DNA from: Gnetum montanum
Taxonomy: Eukaryota > Streptophyta > Gnetopsida > Gnetales > Gnetaceae
DNA: 64,000 nt
Reading direction: 5' to 3'
Assembly: GCA_015680685.1 (NCBI GenBank)
Contig: MNCI01035623.1
Span: forward strand, 131,532-195,531
Position numbers and translations under genes: made by a program. The notes below the pieces were generated by a model, which had not been told where the DNA came from, ran no database searches, and saw nothing but the letters and a program-made list of their open reading frames with translations. Below are positions 1 through 11,368 of this stretch, piece after piece (positions within the stretch are counted from its first letter, which is position 1; every line of letters starts with the position of its first letter).

Positions 1-906
1 AATAGAGAACAAAGAGCAAAAGTAATCTTCCTAATTGCTAGGGAGGCTATTGAAACAAGCACTGTCTGAAGCGAAAAGGAGAGCATAGGCCATAAGAAAA
101 AGGGACCGTAGCAAGGAGCAAGGGTCCCTATGTTGATGTCGCGGTTCATGAAGTCATCATTGACAGCCAGATTCATCTTGCTCAATCGATTGGGCAAAGA
201 ACCAGTTAGATGAATTTGCTAAGCCAGAGTCTGGTGGCAGTGATGAGTGGAGGCTACTAAAACCATGGATGACCACAATTTCTTTGGGACCCCAAGCAGC
301 GAAGTTGATCCCAGGAGCTACAACTACAGAGTGCCTATCATAGAAACATCTCTGAGGGATCAGTAGTATGCCTTTCGGCATATTCAAGGAATCAGTAGGA
401 TTCTAGTGGGATAGCAGTGTTGCATCTATTCCAATGCCTTACCTGTACCATCTAGTAGGGATGTAGTGCAAGAGTGATCATGCTCGCTTGCTTCATGGAT
501 TATCTATTGACAGATTCTAGTTTTGAGTCCTAGTTGACTGTTGTTGCTGGTTTTTAGTCTCAGCAGACTATGGTCCCGATTTAACGTCTAGGGATATTGA
601 AACCTGCTAATTTTACATCGTAGTGGATAGTGGAAGAGCTAGTTTATGGTCCCAGTAGACCATGTTGTGGGTGTCAGTTTTATGTCATGACCCAAGGACA
701 AGTCTATGCTAGTTTAGCGTCTCAGCAGACATATGCTTACCTTGCCAGTTTCACGTCATGGCAGATGGTCGAAAACTTTGCCAGTTTAGCGTCGTGGCAG
801 ACTCGTGCAAGAAATGCCACTTTTAATTTGTAGCAGACGTGTACAAATTTGCCAATTTTATGTTGTAGCAGATGTTTGTTACCTTGTGTTTGAGCCGAGT
901 CAATGT
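1..906 (-). other. Element A 3' UTR with clustered TTTA-CTAG-type motif repeats
   Basis: No coding capacity was recognised. From about 480 to 900 a short motif recurs roughly every 35-50 bp (on the plus strand variants of gccagttTAgcgtcgtggcaga; on the element strand variants of gacGTTAAACTAGCA). The same motif lies in the two other spacers of this element and in the spacers of B, C and E. Positions 1-480 show nothing I can name; neither the polypurine tract nor the 3' LTR boundary is present. Confidence 0.7.
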
Positions 907-2249
907 TTAGATGTAGTACTGCTTTAGATACATATGATTCATTGTATTCAGGTGTTCATTGCCATTGATGTCTGCTAGCCTGAATGCTCCATTGCCGTAT
1001 GCGTTAATAACCAGGAAAGGGCCTTCCCAACTTGCAGAGAATTTTCCCGCTGGTTCATGAACAGCTTTGAGAACCAAGTCTCCTTTCTTGATCGGTTGTT
1101 GATGCAAGTTATGATGATGCTTTTGTTTCTACCTATCTTGATACCTTTCGATGATGTCGAGCATTTGGATGCGTTTCTCTTTTACTAAGTCTAAATCCAC
1201 AATCCTGGACTCATTGTGTTAAGTCTCATTTATAACCATGGAGAGGACCATCCACAATGAGGGGATTTGTAGTTCCAGGGGCAACATTGCTTTAGATCCA
1301 TAGACTAGGCTGTAGGGTGTCCTATCAATAGTTGTTTTGCATGTCGTATGATAGGCCCATAGTACATAGAGGATTTTTTCACGTCATCATTTTTTGTTGT
1401 TGTTTAGCATCTTCTTAAGTAGATTGATAACCACCTTGTTTGTTGTTTCTACTTGACCATTTGCTTGTGGGTAATAGGATGAGGAAATAGATTTCTTGAT
1501 ACCAAGGTTATTGCAAAAAGATTTGGTTTCGATACTACTAAATTGTGGCCCATTGTCAGTCACAATAGTCATAGAAAGCCCAAATCTAGTTACTATATTG
1601 TCTAAGGTAAAATGGCAAACCTATTGAGATGTAATCTTTCATAGGGTAATAGCCTTGACCCACTTCGTGAAGTACTCAGTGACGGTGATAATGAAGCTAT
1701 GTCCTATGGAAGACATAGGTGTGATGGGGCCTATGATGTTTAGTCCCCATCTTTGGAATCGCCAAGTGATCTGTGTGGTATGTAATTCTATCGGTGACAC
1801 ATGTATTAGATTTGTGTAACATTGGCATGTATCACATGTCATAACCTTGGTTAGGCAGTCTAGTTCCATGTATGGCCAGTAATACCCTAAGCATCTAATT
1901 TTAGTCGCCATAGCTCATGGGGCTATATGTCCCCCACATAATCTTTCATGGACTTTGCTAATTATTTGTTGCGCTTGGTCATTATTAACACAGGTTAACA
2001 ATACTTCATCAAAAGAGCGTCTACAAAGAGTACTGTCTCCAATGATGACATATTGTTGGGCATGCTTGCGGATTACGTCTTTTTGTGCGGGTGTTAGTTC
2101 GTGTGGTGGTTCGCTGTGTAGAAGGTAGGTTTTAATGTTATCATACCATTCTAATGTTTCACTTGTGCTTAGAGAAGAAATTTTTGCCACTTGAATGACA
2201 GGCTCTATACATTCCATCATTAAAGCAGTCCAAGTGGCAAACAAATGTG
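907..2249 (-). pseudogene. Element A integrase (defective)
   Basis: Integrase inserts the cDNA copy into the host genome. The zinc-binding HHCC module is visible at about 1950-1790 (HERLCGGH, then CDTC about 30 residues on). The catalytic core follows: GLNIIGPI, where family members have GLDLIGPI, so the first catalytic Asp is Asn; then TDNGPQFSS with the second Asp; then NGQVETTNK, which carries the Glu. The C-terminal GPY/F-like motif WEGPF lies at about 1000-1030 and the protein ends LKQYYI at 907 with no chromodomain. Frames are broken near 1912, around 1380-1640 and around 1110. The D-to-N change and the stops make it inactive. It was translated as the C-terminal part of pol, directly after aRNase H. 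Confidence 0.88.
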
Positions 2250-4374
2250 GTGGCATGTTTAAGGCCAGTGTGGCGAGTGCATTGGCTACAGTGTTTTCAT
2301 TACATGCCACGTGTTGGACATTAGTTGTCATAAATTATTTTAGGAGATCTTTAGCCATATCTCAATAGGACTGTAGATGCATAGCTTTGCAGGTGTAGAC
2401 CCCTGTGATTTGATTGATGATGAGCATCAAATTACCTCGAATTGCCAAGTGTTGAACATTGAGTTCCTTGGCTATTAACAATCCCCTGAGGAGCCCCTCG
2501 TACTCTACCATATTGTTCATACAAGGGAAGGCTAGGTAGTAAGCTAATGGATGCACATCCTTAGGGGAGAGCGTAATGACAGCAGTAGCACTGCTACCTC
2601 TAGTAGTCGAAGATCCATTGAAGTATAACGTTGCTTCGAGGCCTATCGATACAGGGCTTAAACTACATATCTGTTCATCAGAAAACTCAGTCTTTATCGT
2701 GGCTTTATCATTAACTAGTGATGTTGCAAGTTGGTCGGCTATTGCTTGGCCTTTTGTGGAAGATTGACTAACGTAGTGCAAGTCAAATTCTACTGTGATG
2801 GAATTCCAGCGGGCTATCCTACTGCTTTCGTACAAATTTTTTGTGATGGCTCGCAGAATGTTATTTTTATAGATTATGTTGACCTGGCTATGGAAAAGAT
2901 AGTGCCTACATTTCTTGAGTGCAAGCACCAATGCTAAACATTTACGCTCTACTACATTGTACTATGTTTCATACACAAATAGAGCATGACTTAGGTAGTA
3001 GATAGGAACTTCTGATCCATCGTCCCTTCTTTGGCACAACAATGCAACTATAGACACCTTTGAGCTTGTCAGGTATATGTAGAAAGGCTGATCCCTTTGT
3101 GGTGGGAAAATCATTGGCAAATGTAGCAGCTCTTTCTTCAAACTGTCAAACGCACATTGGTAGTTCTTGGTCCATTTGAAGTTAATCCCTTTCTTGAGAA
3201 AATGTTGCATAGGATGTAACTTGTCTGTTAATCTTGAGATAAACCACCTGATAAATTGGAACCTACCCTGCAGCCCATGTAGTTCTTTGAGGATTGTAGG
3301 TGGTGCCAGATTGATAATGGCTTTAACCTTATTAGGGTCGACTCGGATGCCAGTCTCTGATACCACAAACCCCAACATGCGTCCAGTTTTGACTTTGAAT
3401 ATGAACTTTCTTGGGTTGAGCCACAAGTCATGTTTGAGACATCATTTAAAGACTAACTCTAGGTCTCCTAAGTGATCTTTCAACTTCTTAGATTTGATAG
3501 CTATGTCATCTACATAGTCGTTCAATCTCTCTAAGATGTAATCACTAAAGATGTATGTCATAGCGCATTGATAGGTTGCTCTAGTATTTTTTAACCTGAA
3601 GGGCATCATGGTATAATAAAAATTTCCCTAGGAGGTCATGAAAGTCATGGTCAGTTGGTGTTCTAGGTTGATACATATTTGATTATAGCCTGAAAACCCA
3701 TGCATGAAGGATAGTAATGCATGGCCAGCTATTGTATCGATAAGTTGGTCAATACTCGGTAATGAGAAGTTGTCTTTAATCGTGGCCTTATTCAGATCAC
3801 AGAAGTCTATACAGATGCGTATTCCTCCCATTTTCTTAGAGAAAACTACAATGTGTGACACCTAGTTCGAATAATCGACTGCATGAATGAAAGCAGCCTG
3901 ATATAGCTTAGTGATTTCATCACGCACTGCTAATGTGATTTCGGGCTTAATCTTCCGTGCTTTCTATTTAACAGCTTTGATATGTGGGTCTAAAACTATG
4001 TTGTGTTGTATTAACCTTGGATCTAAACCTAGCATATCTTCGTATGACCATGCAAACACCATAATATTATCTTGGAGCACTCGAGATATATCTTTTTGTG
4101 TTTGTTGATCAAGGAGAGAACTAACTTTCAGGATTTTGCTTCCTCCTTTGTGCGTAACCACAAGGACCTTAGTGAGGGAATCCTCGATCACATCACCAAC
4201 TTCTAGGTCTAAGGTTCAGGCTAAGTGTTTTGGCCAGTCTGGGGATACTTCTGATGTTGCTATGGTTGTATCACAAAGGGAAGTGTCAGTTCCTATTAGT
4301 GCATGATTGAGTCGTCTAACAATTTCCTCATATGGGCCTGTTAAGGCTAGGGGTGCAAGTAAAGCTGCGTCCAT
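2250..4374 (-). pseudogene. Element A reverse transcriptase, RNase H and second (aRH-type) RNase H (defective)
   Basis: The pol polyprotein begins near an ATG at 4374 with a segment shared with B and C (FAWSYEDMLGLDPRLIQH). RT motifs include KKMGGIRICIDF, GYNQI and the catalytic box LNDYVDDIAIKS at about 3525-3490, so YVDD is intact here. A gypsy RNase H follows (PIYYLSHAL, KCRHYLFHSQ) without its usual catalytic acids, as expected of the degenerate connector domain in Tat elements. The second RNase H (2690-2250) should carry D-E-D-D; here it reads YFNGSS, NNMVEYEG, RGNLML and ANALA, so three Asp positions are Asn. Stops at about 3850, 3626, 3430, 2960 and 2350, several of them Trp or Gln codons changed by one transition, break the frame. 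Confidence 0.92.
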
Positions 4375-4385
4375 TTGCGAATTGA

Positions 4386-4390
4386 CCTAC
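4386..4390 (-). promoter_or_regulatory. Predicted 3' splice site of the sense-strand intron before RT (element A)
   Basis: On the minus strand a T/G-rich stretch ends in TTTTGTAG followed by GTCAATTCG and the RT start region 12 bases later. The same position in C reads CATCTTGATAG followed by GTTAAG (56432), and in B an AG lies at 37094-37095. Protease and RT are about 5.6 kb apart here, so a splice joining them is required unless RT is expressed separately. The donor was not identified. Confidence 0.45.
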
Positions 4391-4964
4391 AAAACCACCA
4401 AAATGGAGGTTGTTACATTGCTTTTTGTCGACCTGTTGAAACGATAGAAGGTTTTCTTGCTTTAGTGGTACATGTTAAAGAGCTACCAGTTTAAGGTCTT
4501 AGCGGACCGTTAGCATATGCACAATTTGTGAGAAAGCAGTAAGCACAATTTCCTAGATCTCAGCGTAAGACTTCTCTAAACTATCATGGAGAGTGTAACG
4601 TGGCATGTCTAGTGTGCCAATATAGCTAATTTAGAATTTTGTGCAGACCATAGTTAATGCGACCGAATTATGAGACGATGAGCTACACATTAGTTTAGGG
4701 TCTTTTCGGACCGTAATCTATATGATATCTATGAGATTAATGTTGCGATCTTCATGCTTCATGTCATACTAACATACCTGCATTTCTAGAAAATTCTACA
4801 TTGGTCAAGCATGCAATAGTTAGTTTCAACCAATTCATTTATAAGTCAGTGATTTATCCTCAAAGCATACTAGCAACATTGTGAATTTGAATTAGGCTAT
4901 AGTAGAAGGAAAGTAGAAGCAAGGTGTAAGCAGATAATTTTGTGATGATTGTTCAGTCATGATC
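4391..4964. other. Element A spacer between RT and the antisense gene; promoter side of the antisense gene
   Basis: No sense coding capacity. At 4440-4750 the TTAAACTAG-type motif recurs in minus orientation (for example agtttaaggtcttagcggaccg near 4490 and tagtttagggtcttttcggacc near 4690). A TATA-like TTTATAAG at 4838-4845 on the plus strand lies about 120 bp before the first ATG of the antisense gene and is a plausible core promoter. Confidence 0.5.
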
Positions 4965-7900
4965 ATGGCATCGAAGATCAAAGGCAAACATGTCCAATTG
5001 ATGAAGATTGATAAAGTGCAAGAGAGTTTACAACAGGTTTCAAAGGCGAGGGTCGAAATGTTGGAGGCTACTCCACTCACTCGGTAAGTGGTTTTTTTAC
5101 CCTCCTGTATGACTATTATTTCCGTTGTTATGGCATCACAATTGTACCTATTTTAAAGATAAGTATTATGGTAGGCATTGATACTTGGTCACTCGAGCTA
5201 AGCTATCGTAAGTTTGTACTATTACCACTATTGTTGTTGTCAGGGATAGACCTTGTGTAGTCGCAAGGGTTAGGGTGATGTTGGATGATGTTGTGCGTAC
5301 ATAATGCATAACTAGGAAAGTCCAAGTACTATACCCTTATGTAGTATGAATATGATTCAGTCATCTTGCCCATAAATATTGCATGTTATGTCGAGATAAT
5401 ACGCAGTATTACTTTTATCCCCGTTATCAAGGATAGACCTTGTGTGATGGCAAGGGTTTGGGTGATTTTCGTAATGCATTTCTAGCGTAACCTGCAATCT
5501 CTTGGGAGTTAAGGTAATGAAAACCCTAGTGTTGCATAATGAAAAAAAAAATTTCTCTTGTTCTTACGTCATTAGTATGTCTATATTGTTGTTCCTAATA
5601 GAATTCTATTTCATTGTAAAGAATTACACTAAAACCTGTCTTGATCATCTTGGACATCGTGGGTGTTCTGTGTTGTTTAGATGTCCCCATGGTCAATGTT
5701 CCTCCTCCTCATGCTCATGTAAAGGAGGAGGCGGTTTGGTTCCGAAGAGATGCATCGGAGTTCCTACAGTTTTTGTTATGCAATTACAGCGTAATTATTT
5801 GGTCACATCTGGCGGCTGAGACAGCCGCTGCCATCCTGGAGACGTTACTAGTTGGATCAACACAGAACATCTTGATGTTTCTGCTAGACGACTCAATCGA
5901 AACTATGCGGGTGCAAGACTATGAATAGAGTGCCAGGGGTTTGAGGAATTTGTCTTAGATCTGGGATATGCCCAGGTTTAATTGTTATCATGCCTACAAC
6001 ACTCTATTCGTGGCTCATCATCTTATGACCTATTTTCAGAATCCACCTAGGATTATGTATTATGTAGGTGGGTAAGTGTTTCCACAGCATCATACTATGC
6101 TAACTATTTGTCTAAATTTGTGACCAGTGTAAACAATTTTCTACATTCTGTGATGTAGGTTTTTCATCAATAATGATGATCTCCAAGGTGATACAGATAC
6201 GTTGTCTATGACCAAAATGACCATAAAGAAGTTCACCTCTATTAGCAATGTACATGTTGGTGTTATGGGATAACTAGAATTGGAAATCCCACATTACCCT
6301 AACTACTATGTTAAATTTTTTTACCAAGTGCAAAAGGCTTAGATGGCTGGATAAGGAGTGGACTTTGGATCGTCCTCTCACTGTCGTAGACGTGCAAGAG
6401 AAAATCCCACCATTTCCTTCACCTTTTAGACACGGTAAATTACACTATGGTGGTTTATTGTACAATCTTACGGGGTGGAAACAATATGTAAAATCATTTT
6501 ATTTTGCTATATTTTCTAAACCCTTGTTATATGTTTACAGTTAAGGAATCACGGGAGATCACTGTTATGGCCTCCGGGCATGAAGTGAACAGTATTTTGT
6601 TTTTTTATGGTGACATAAAAGAAGTACAACGTTGGCTCAGCCATAGTGCAGCCCTAGCTATCCTAACTAATAACCTCCAGGAAGCTGGACTAATGGAATT
6701 TTTTTTGGCTATAACCTCTGATGTCACCATAGGTGAAATGTTGACCCTAGTTAACTCCTTCAGCAATGAAGCCAAGCGTCTTTGCATATGCGTGCGTAAT
6801 GTGTATGTAAATTTTGACATTGACACTCAACTATTTGGTAACTTTTTTGATGTTCTCTCTGATGGCCTTCCAATAGAGGAAAAGTTAAAAATGAGTTCTA
6901 AGCACCAGAAGGGGATAGAGGAGTGGCTGGGGTTAACAAGGAAGTGAAAGGAATCCCTGCTAATAAAACCGAGTTGGAGGTGGCTCATACTATTTATCCT
7001 CTATTCTGAGCCTACGCCTTCCCCAAGTTTCTTTCCCAGGGGAGAATCCTTACCATAGAATAGGCTTGGATCATGTGGGAGGTTATGGAGGAGGGGACAT
7101 GGTATAATTGGGCCAGCTACTTCGTCGAAGGTTTGCAAGCTAAAATGGTCAAGCTTCGCAAGAAGCTTGAGTCCTGCTTCAATGTGCATTTTGCCTTCTT
7201 TATAGCTTGCTTTCGGCATTTTGCCGAATTCTTAGTGGTTCAAAGGGATGGAATCTGGGTGCAGTAGGATCGTAACTAGATTTCCAAACCTTGGATTTCC
7301 TAGGTTTTTGGCACTACCTGATTGCAAGATCCTCCCGAAGGCATTGGGGATTCACTTTCACTTACTACTAAGAGTTTGGTAGCACCTTGTATGTGGGGCC
7401 AGGACAACGTGGGTGGAGTGCTCCCTTCTTTCATTGGTAGTGTGTCAAAGGGGAAACGCCTTGCAGTAGAGATAGTGGATTCATCAGTCTAGTGGAAAAA
7501 GCATCGTCCAACCGTGGAGTCCGCTAGTCCAGCTAACATAGAGAGGAAGAGGTTGCAGCTTAAGTTTCACAAGAATAATCCCCCAGCTAGTAAGCAAAAG
7601 CAATGCATAATTGGTTTATATATTTGTTATGCTGCATACAGACATGGCATCGTGTAGCTTTTGTAAGTGTTTTTTTTTAACTATTTTTTTTAGTAAACAA
7701 AGGGAAGAATGTAGCAGAGTTGACCCCTGAAATAGGGGCAATAGTTATATGACGTGAGGGAGGGGCCCCAATTTTGGAAAAGGAGGCCCCTATTAGTAAC
7801 GCAGGTGGAACACAGGTTCCTATGTGTGAAGAAGAGATGGAAGTAGAGGATGCTAAAGTCCTTCCGGATGAACTAGGAAAAAGGGACCAGCTTGTCGCAG

Positions 7901-9422
7901 GTGAGTTTGACTTTTCCTCAGAGGAAAGTCTCACGTTACTACCATCGAGGGTTTTGGTGAAGTGATTTTTTGCATTATTGTAATGTCTCAATTATTCCTT
8001 ATGTCTATCACACTATGTCTAACCCATTTTTGTTTGCATAATAGGTACTTCTGACACTGGTGTCATGCCCTTGTCAGTGGCACCCACTCAGCATTAGGAT
8101 GAGACCCCTGATAAATTTGCTTTTATGGAAGGCATTGCAGAGGATATGATTGACTACCTAGAGCAAATCGATCCTGATATTGGTACATGAGTGTTATAAC
8201 GTAGGGATTTTTTGCATTATGATATTGTATCATTTTGTTGCATCTCACTATTATTTTTATGTTATAGGATCTCACCTCAAATGGGATCCCAAAGAGCCCG
8301 TTGACTTGGAAACCATCTTTGAACCCTCACTAAAGCTAACCGAAGTGTCTCGCAGCCTTTATGAAGAAATGCATAAATGTGCATTAAGCTCGACCTGCTC
8401 TTTATGGGAGTGCTAGAACATCAACAAAGCTCTTTGGAAGAGGTTGCATAAAGCAGAAAAGAAGAAGACGTTCCTAACTGGTAGGGTTGAGGACCTGGAG
8501 TCTCGCAATGAATTTCTGCTAGCTCAAGAGGCCAATGATGAGAATTGGTGGATAGCTGTAATTGACTATGCCTACTATTGGATAGTTGTCAATAGTAATG
8601 TCCAAGCCAGTCATGAACTCATTGAGCAATGGATGCAAATGAATCTCCTAGCCCAGAAGAATCAAGATTGGAAGGATTACTGCATGATGGTCCAAGAATG
8701 AGGGTAGACACAGAAAGATCATAAGCACATGTATAAGCGAGAAAGTGCTGCCTACATCCAAAATTATAGAGATTCTACCATTGAAGCATGGTCCCTTCGA
8801 CTATTTCTTAATTTCATTAGTGCTTCTAGAGTGTACAAAATGTTTCAGGAGCAAGTGATAGTGAGCGCCTCCCCAGAGAGGGAAATAACCCTCCCTAGTA
8901 GGAAAAAAATTGTCCCTTTCTTCTTCCCTGAACTGCCCCGATGGACTCCTGCGGAAAAGGGGAAGGTTAAGGCTAGAACTGATCTAGGAGATGGCATTTG
9001 GTCTGAGCTTACGGAGGACAAGATCATGCAACGTCTGTGGGTTGGTTTGGAATAGGTTCCTTTTGCAACTAACGTGGGACCATCACAAGTAAGTTGTAGG
9101 ATTATTGCATTCTTGTTATGTGTAGTCTCAATGGCAATACTAACATGTGCATCATGTCAAACTATAGGATCAGAATGAGGAGGATCCTCATGAGAATGAG
9201 TGTAATGGAGATGATGGTCCTCACGAAGAGGGTCTTCACAAGGAGGAGCATAATAAAGATGATGGTCCTCATGGTGAGAAATCTTATGAGGAAGAGCCTT
9301 TTAGAGAGGACCACGCTCACGAAGAGACCACACAAGAAGAAGGTCCTTATGAGGACGATTTTCTTGAGGTAGAGGTGGAGTTGGATGACACAGGTGGAAG
9401 TGTTAGTAAAGGTGACATGTGA
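4965..9422 (+). pseudogene. Element A antisense gene: eight-exon FCP1-like / unknown-domain / coiled-coil protein (defective)
   Basis: Opposite to gag-pol, between protease and RT. Proposed exons: 4965-5083, 5622-6071, 6159-6434, 6541-7589, 7694-7900, 8045-8182, 8268-9088, 9168-9422, with GT-AG borders (GTAAGTGG, GTAAGTGT, GTAAATT, GTAAGCAA, GTGAGTTT, GTACATGA, GTAAGTTG). Exon 1 starts MASKIKG. Exons 2-3 resemble an FCP1/NIF-type HAD phosphatase: LIILDIVGVL, then VWFRRDASEFLQFL with VIIWSHL, then AYNTLFVAHH and FQNPP. The acid pair expected after TLL is replaced by AH and the second Asp of motif I by Val. Exon 4 holds the shared middle domain (EAGLMEFF, then PWI), exon 7 the charged helical region from HLKWDP, exon 8 an acidic tail with repeated DGPHEE and a final TGA. 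Stops or frameshifts occur in exons 2, 3, 4 and 7. Confidence 0.75.
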
Positions 9423-9938
9423 CATGGCCATATTGGTCAACATTTTATTATATTGGAATGAGGTAAAAGACAAGGTTTTTTTTTTGCCTATGTAGGCTGG
9501 AGTAAAGATCTTATCTTTCATGAAGTAAAACATGTAGCAGGTCGTAAATAGTTTAAGGCCATTTCGGGCTGTGCCATCATAAACGTAAACGAATAAACAA
9601 AATCGCTAGTTTTAGGCCATTGTAGGCCATAAATAGTTTAAGGTCATTTTAGGCCATCATCATCCTAAGCCTAAAAGGGAAAAGTACATTTGCCAATTTT
9701 AGGCCATGGTGGGCCATCACTAGTTTAAGGACATTTCAGGCCATCATCATCTTAAGCGTAAAACAGGAAATTACATTCGCCAATTTTAGGCCATGGTGGG
9801 CCATCACTAGTTTAAGGTCATTTCAGGCCATCAACATATTAAGCATAAAAGGATAATGCGACACAAGGAAGTGCGTAAACTGCGTAATAGTAAACAATAT
9901 GGACTGATACAACATGTTACACTAATGTGTTCATTTGC
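9423..9938. repeat. Element A spacer between antisense gene and protease, TTAAACTAG-type motif cluster
   Basis: From 9540 to 9850 a unit with tagtttaaggccatttcgggc or ccaattttaggccatggtggg recurs about eight times. Read on the element strand these are GCC-TTAAACTA and GGCC-TAAAATTGG forms of the motif present in the other spacers of the family. Nothing coding was seen. Confidence 0.7.
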
Positions 9939-11368
9939 TAGCTTTGTAATTGTTTCTTGATCATTTTTAGGTTTGGTGACACGTATAGCCGAGGAAGCTT
10001 ATTAAAGCATTCCTCTATGCTACCATCTTCTCCCTGGAAGGGTAGTTCAGCCCAAGTCAAGCTTTCATTGGCCACTGTGTTAGCCTATTCAACTGTTGGG
10101 ACAGGGGTTTGATCTTCGGGGACTTTGACCTCTGACCCTTGTTCCATTTCTACGTTGTTAACCGCTTGAGTGGTCATCTTATCACCATGGATGCTCACTT
10201 CCCCTCCTGCATAGGGCAAGTGGATTTCATGATGAATGGGTGATGAGACTGCCCTTAATTGAGCTAACCAAGACCTCCCTAAGATTAGATTGAAGCTAGG
10301 CATCTCCTCCATGACGATGAACACTGCGTTTGTGGGGAATTGATCCCCTACTACGAAGTTGATGTGCATCGTTCCCTTAACATCCACTCTTGTCCCGTTA
10401 AATGATTTTAAACATGTCGTTGTCATGGGATTAATCTGGTTGAGCAAACCCATTTTGTCCACTATAGGGAATGGGATGACATTGGTAGCAGCCCTTTCAT
10501 CCATGTGTACTCTCCAAATTCTGTATTGGCCAACTTAGATAGTGATGAACATGGGCGCTATTGTCACCTGATCCTTTTCTAGGTCATCCTTAATGGACTC
10601 GTCATGAAATATCAATTGGGAAGATTTTAGTTTTTTAGTAGTGTGAGGAAGCATGACTGAATGGATTGCTTCTTCATCTTTCGATAAGTTTTCGTCCACC
10701 GGTATGGACATTAGCATGCGAACCATGACTTTGCGATGCTTTTGGGATGTCATCAACAAGTCATATAGGCTTAGCGTTGCATTTTTCTATTTAAGATCCT
10801 TCTTGACTTGCATAAAAGCATCAAGATGATCATGCTTGCGATCTGGTTATTTGTTACCCTTCTCTTCTTCCATTCGTCCCAGGAGATAGATTTCTCAGGG
10901 TGGAATAGCTTCTGGTTGAGGGTTGTATTTTCTTGGGCAGGGAGAAGGTGGCCATGTTTACATAACATCATCTTTTTTAGAAGAAGGTGGGGCCAAGGGC
11001 ACCAATGTGAGGGGTGTAGGCTTGGGAAGCCCCACCATAAGTCGGTCCTTGGCTATGCTACCCATCATACATACTTCTCTTTTCCTATTAGGTTGTGATT
11101 GGGGTGTTGACTTAGAGATTTGCTCCTGCATAGTAGGAGAAATTGACGGCTTTGGAACCCTAATGATAGAGGGTGCCCTAGGTGTGGGCATGGGCTAGGC
11201 CATGACTTTACTAGTAGTGGGGTGTGGAATGAAGGTAGGAGATGGGACTCGAAGGACGAAAGATTATCGTTGAGCCACACCTATCGATGTTGATGGGCTT
11301 ATCATCTGAGGCACACAAGGAGGCACATGTAACACAAAGGGTTGCTTTGGCTATGCCTAGTCATCGCC
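9939..11368 (-). pseudogene. Element A aspartic protease with N-terminal linker (defective)
   Basis: Retropepsin-like protease that would cleave the Gag-Pol polyprotein. The core is at 10085-10530: the active-site loop reads MDERAATNVIP where C has VDDGAATNVIP, so the D-x-G triplet is damaged (Gly to Arg). The flap and C-terminal strand follow (FVVGDQFPTNAVF, then FNLILGRSWLAQL, the ILGR being the conserved second motif). Upstream, 10535-11368 is a low-complexity, poorly conserved linker shared with C, including EEAIHSVMLPH. Downstream the frame continues to about 9939 with a conserved tail TWAELPFQ, also seen in B (SWSELPF) and C (TWVELPFQ). Stops at about 10505, 10530 and 10770 interrupt it. 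Confidence 0.85.

Noticed and set aside
1-387. 3' LTR of element A at the left edge
   Set aside because: No GTTTCA border with a reverse polypurine tract and no alignment with the A 5' LTR in this stretch.
5641-9422. Independent host gene into which the retrotransposon inserted
   Set aside because: The same gene is found at the same internal position in four separate insertions, so it travels with the element.
9162-9533. 123-codon minus-strand frame
   Set aside because: Complement of the acidic exon 8 of the antisense gene; GAA/GAG codons read backwards give Phe/Leu/Ile runs.
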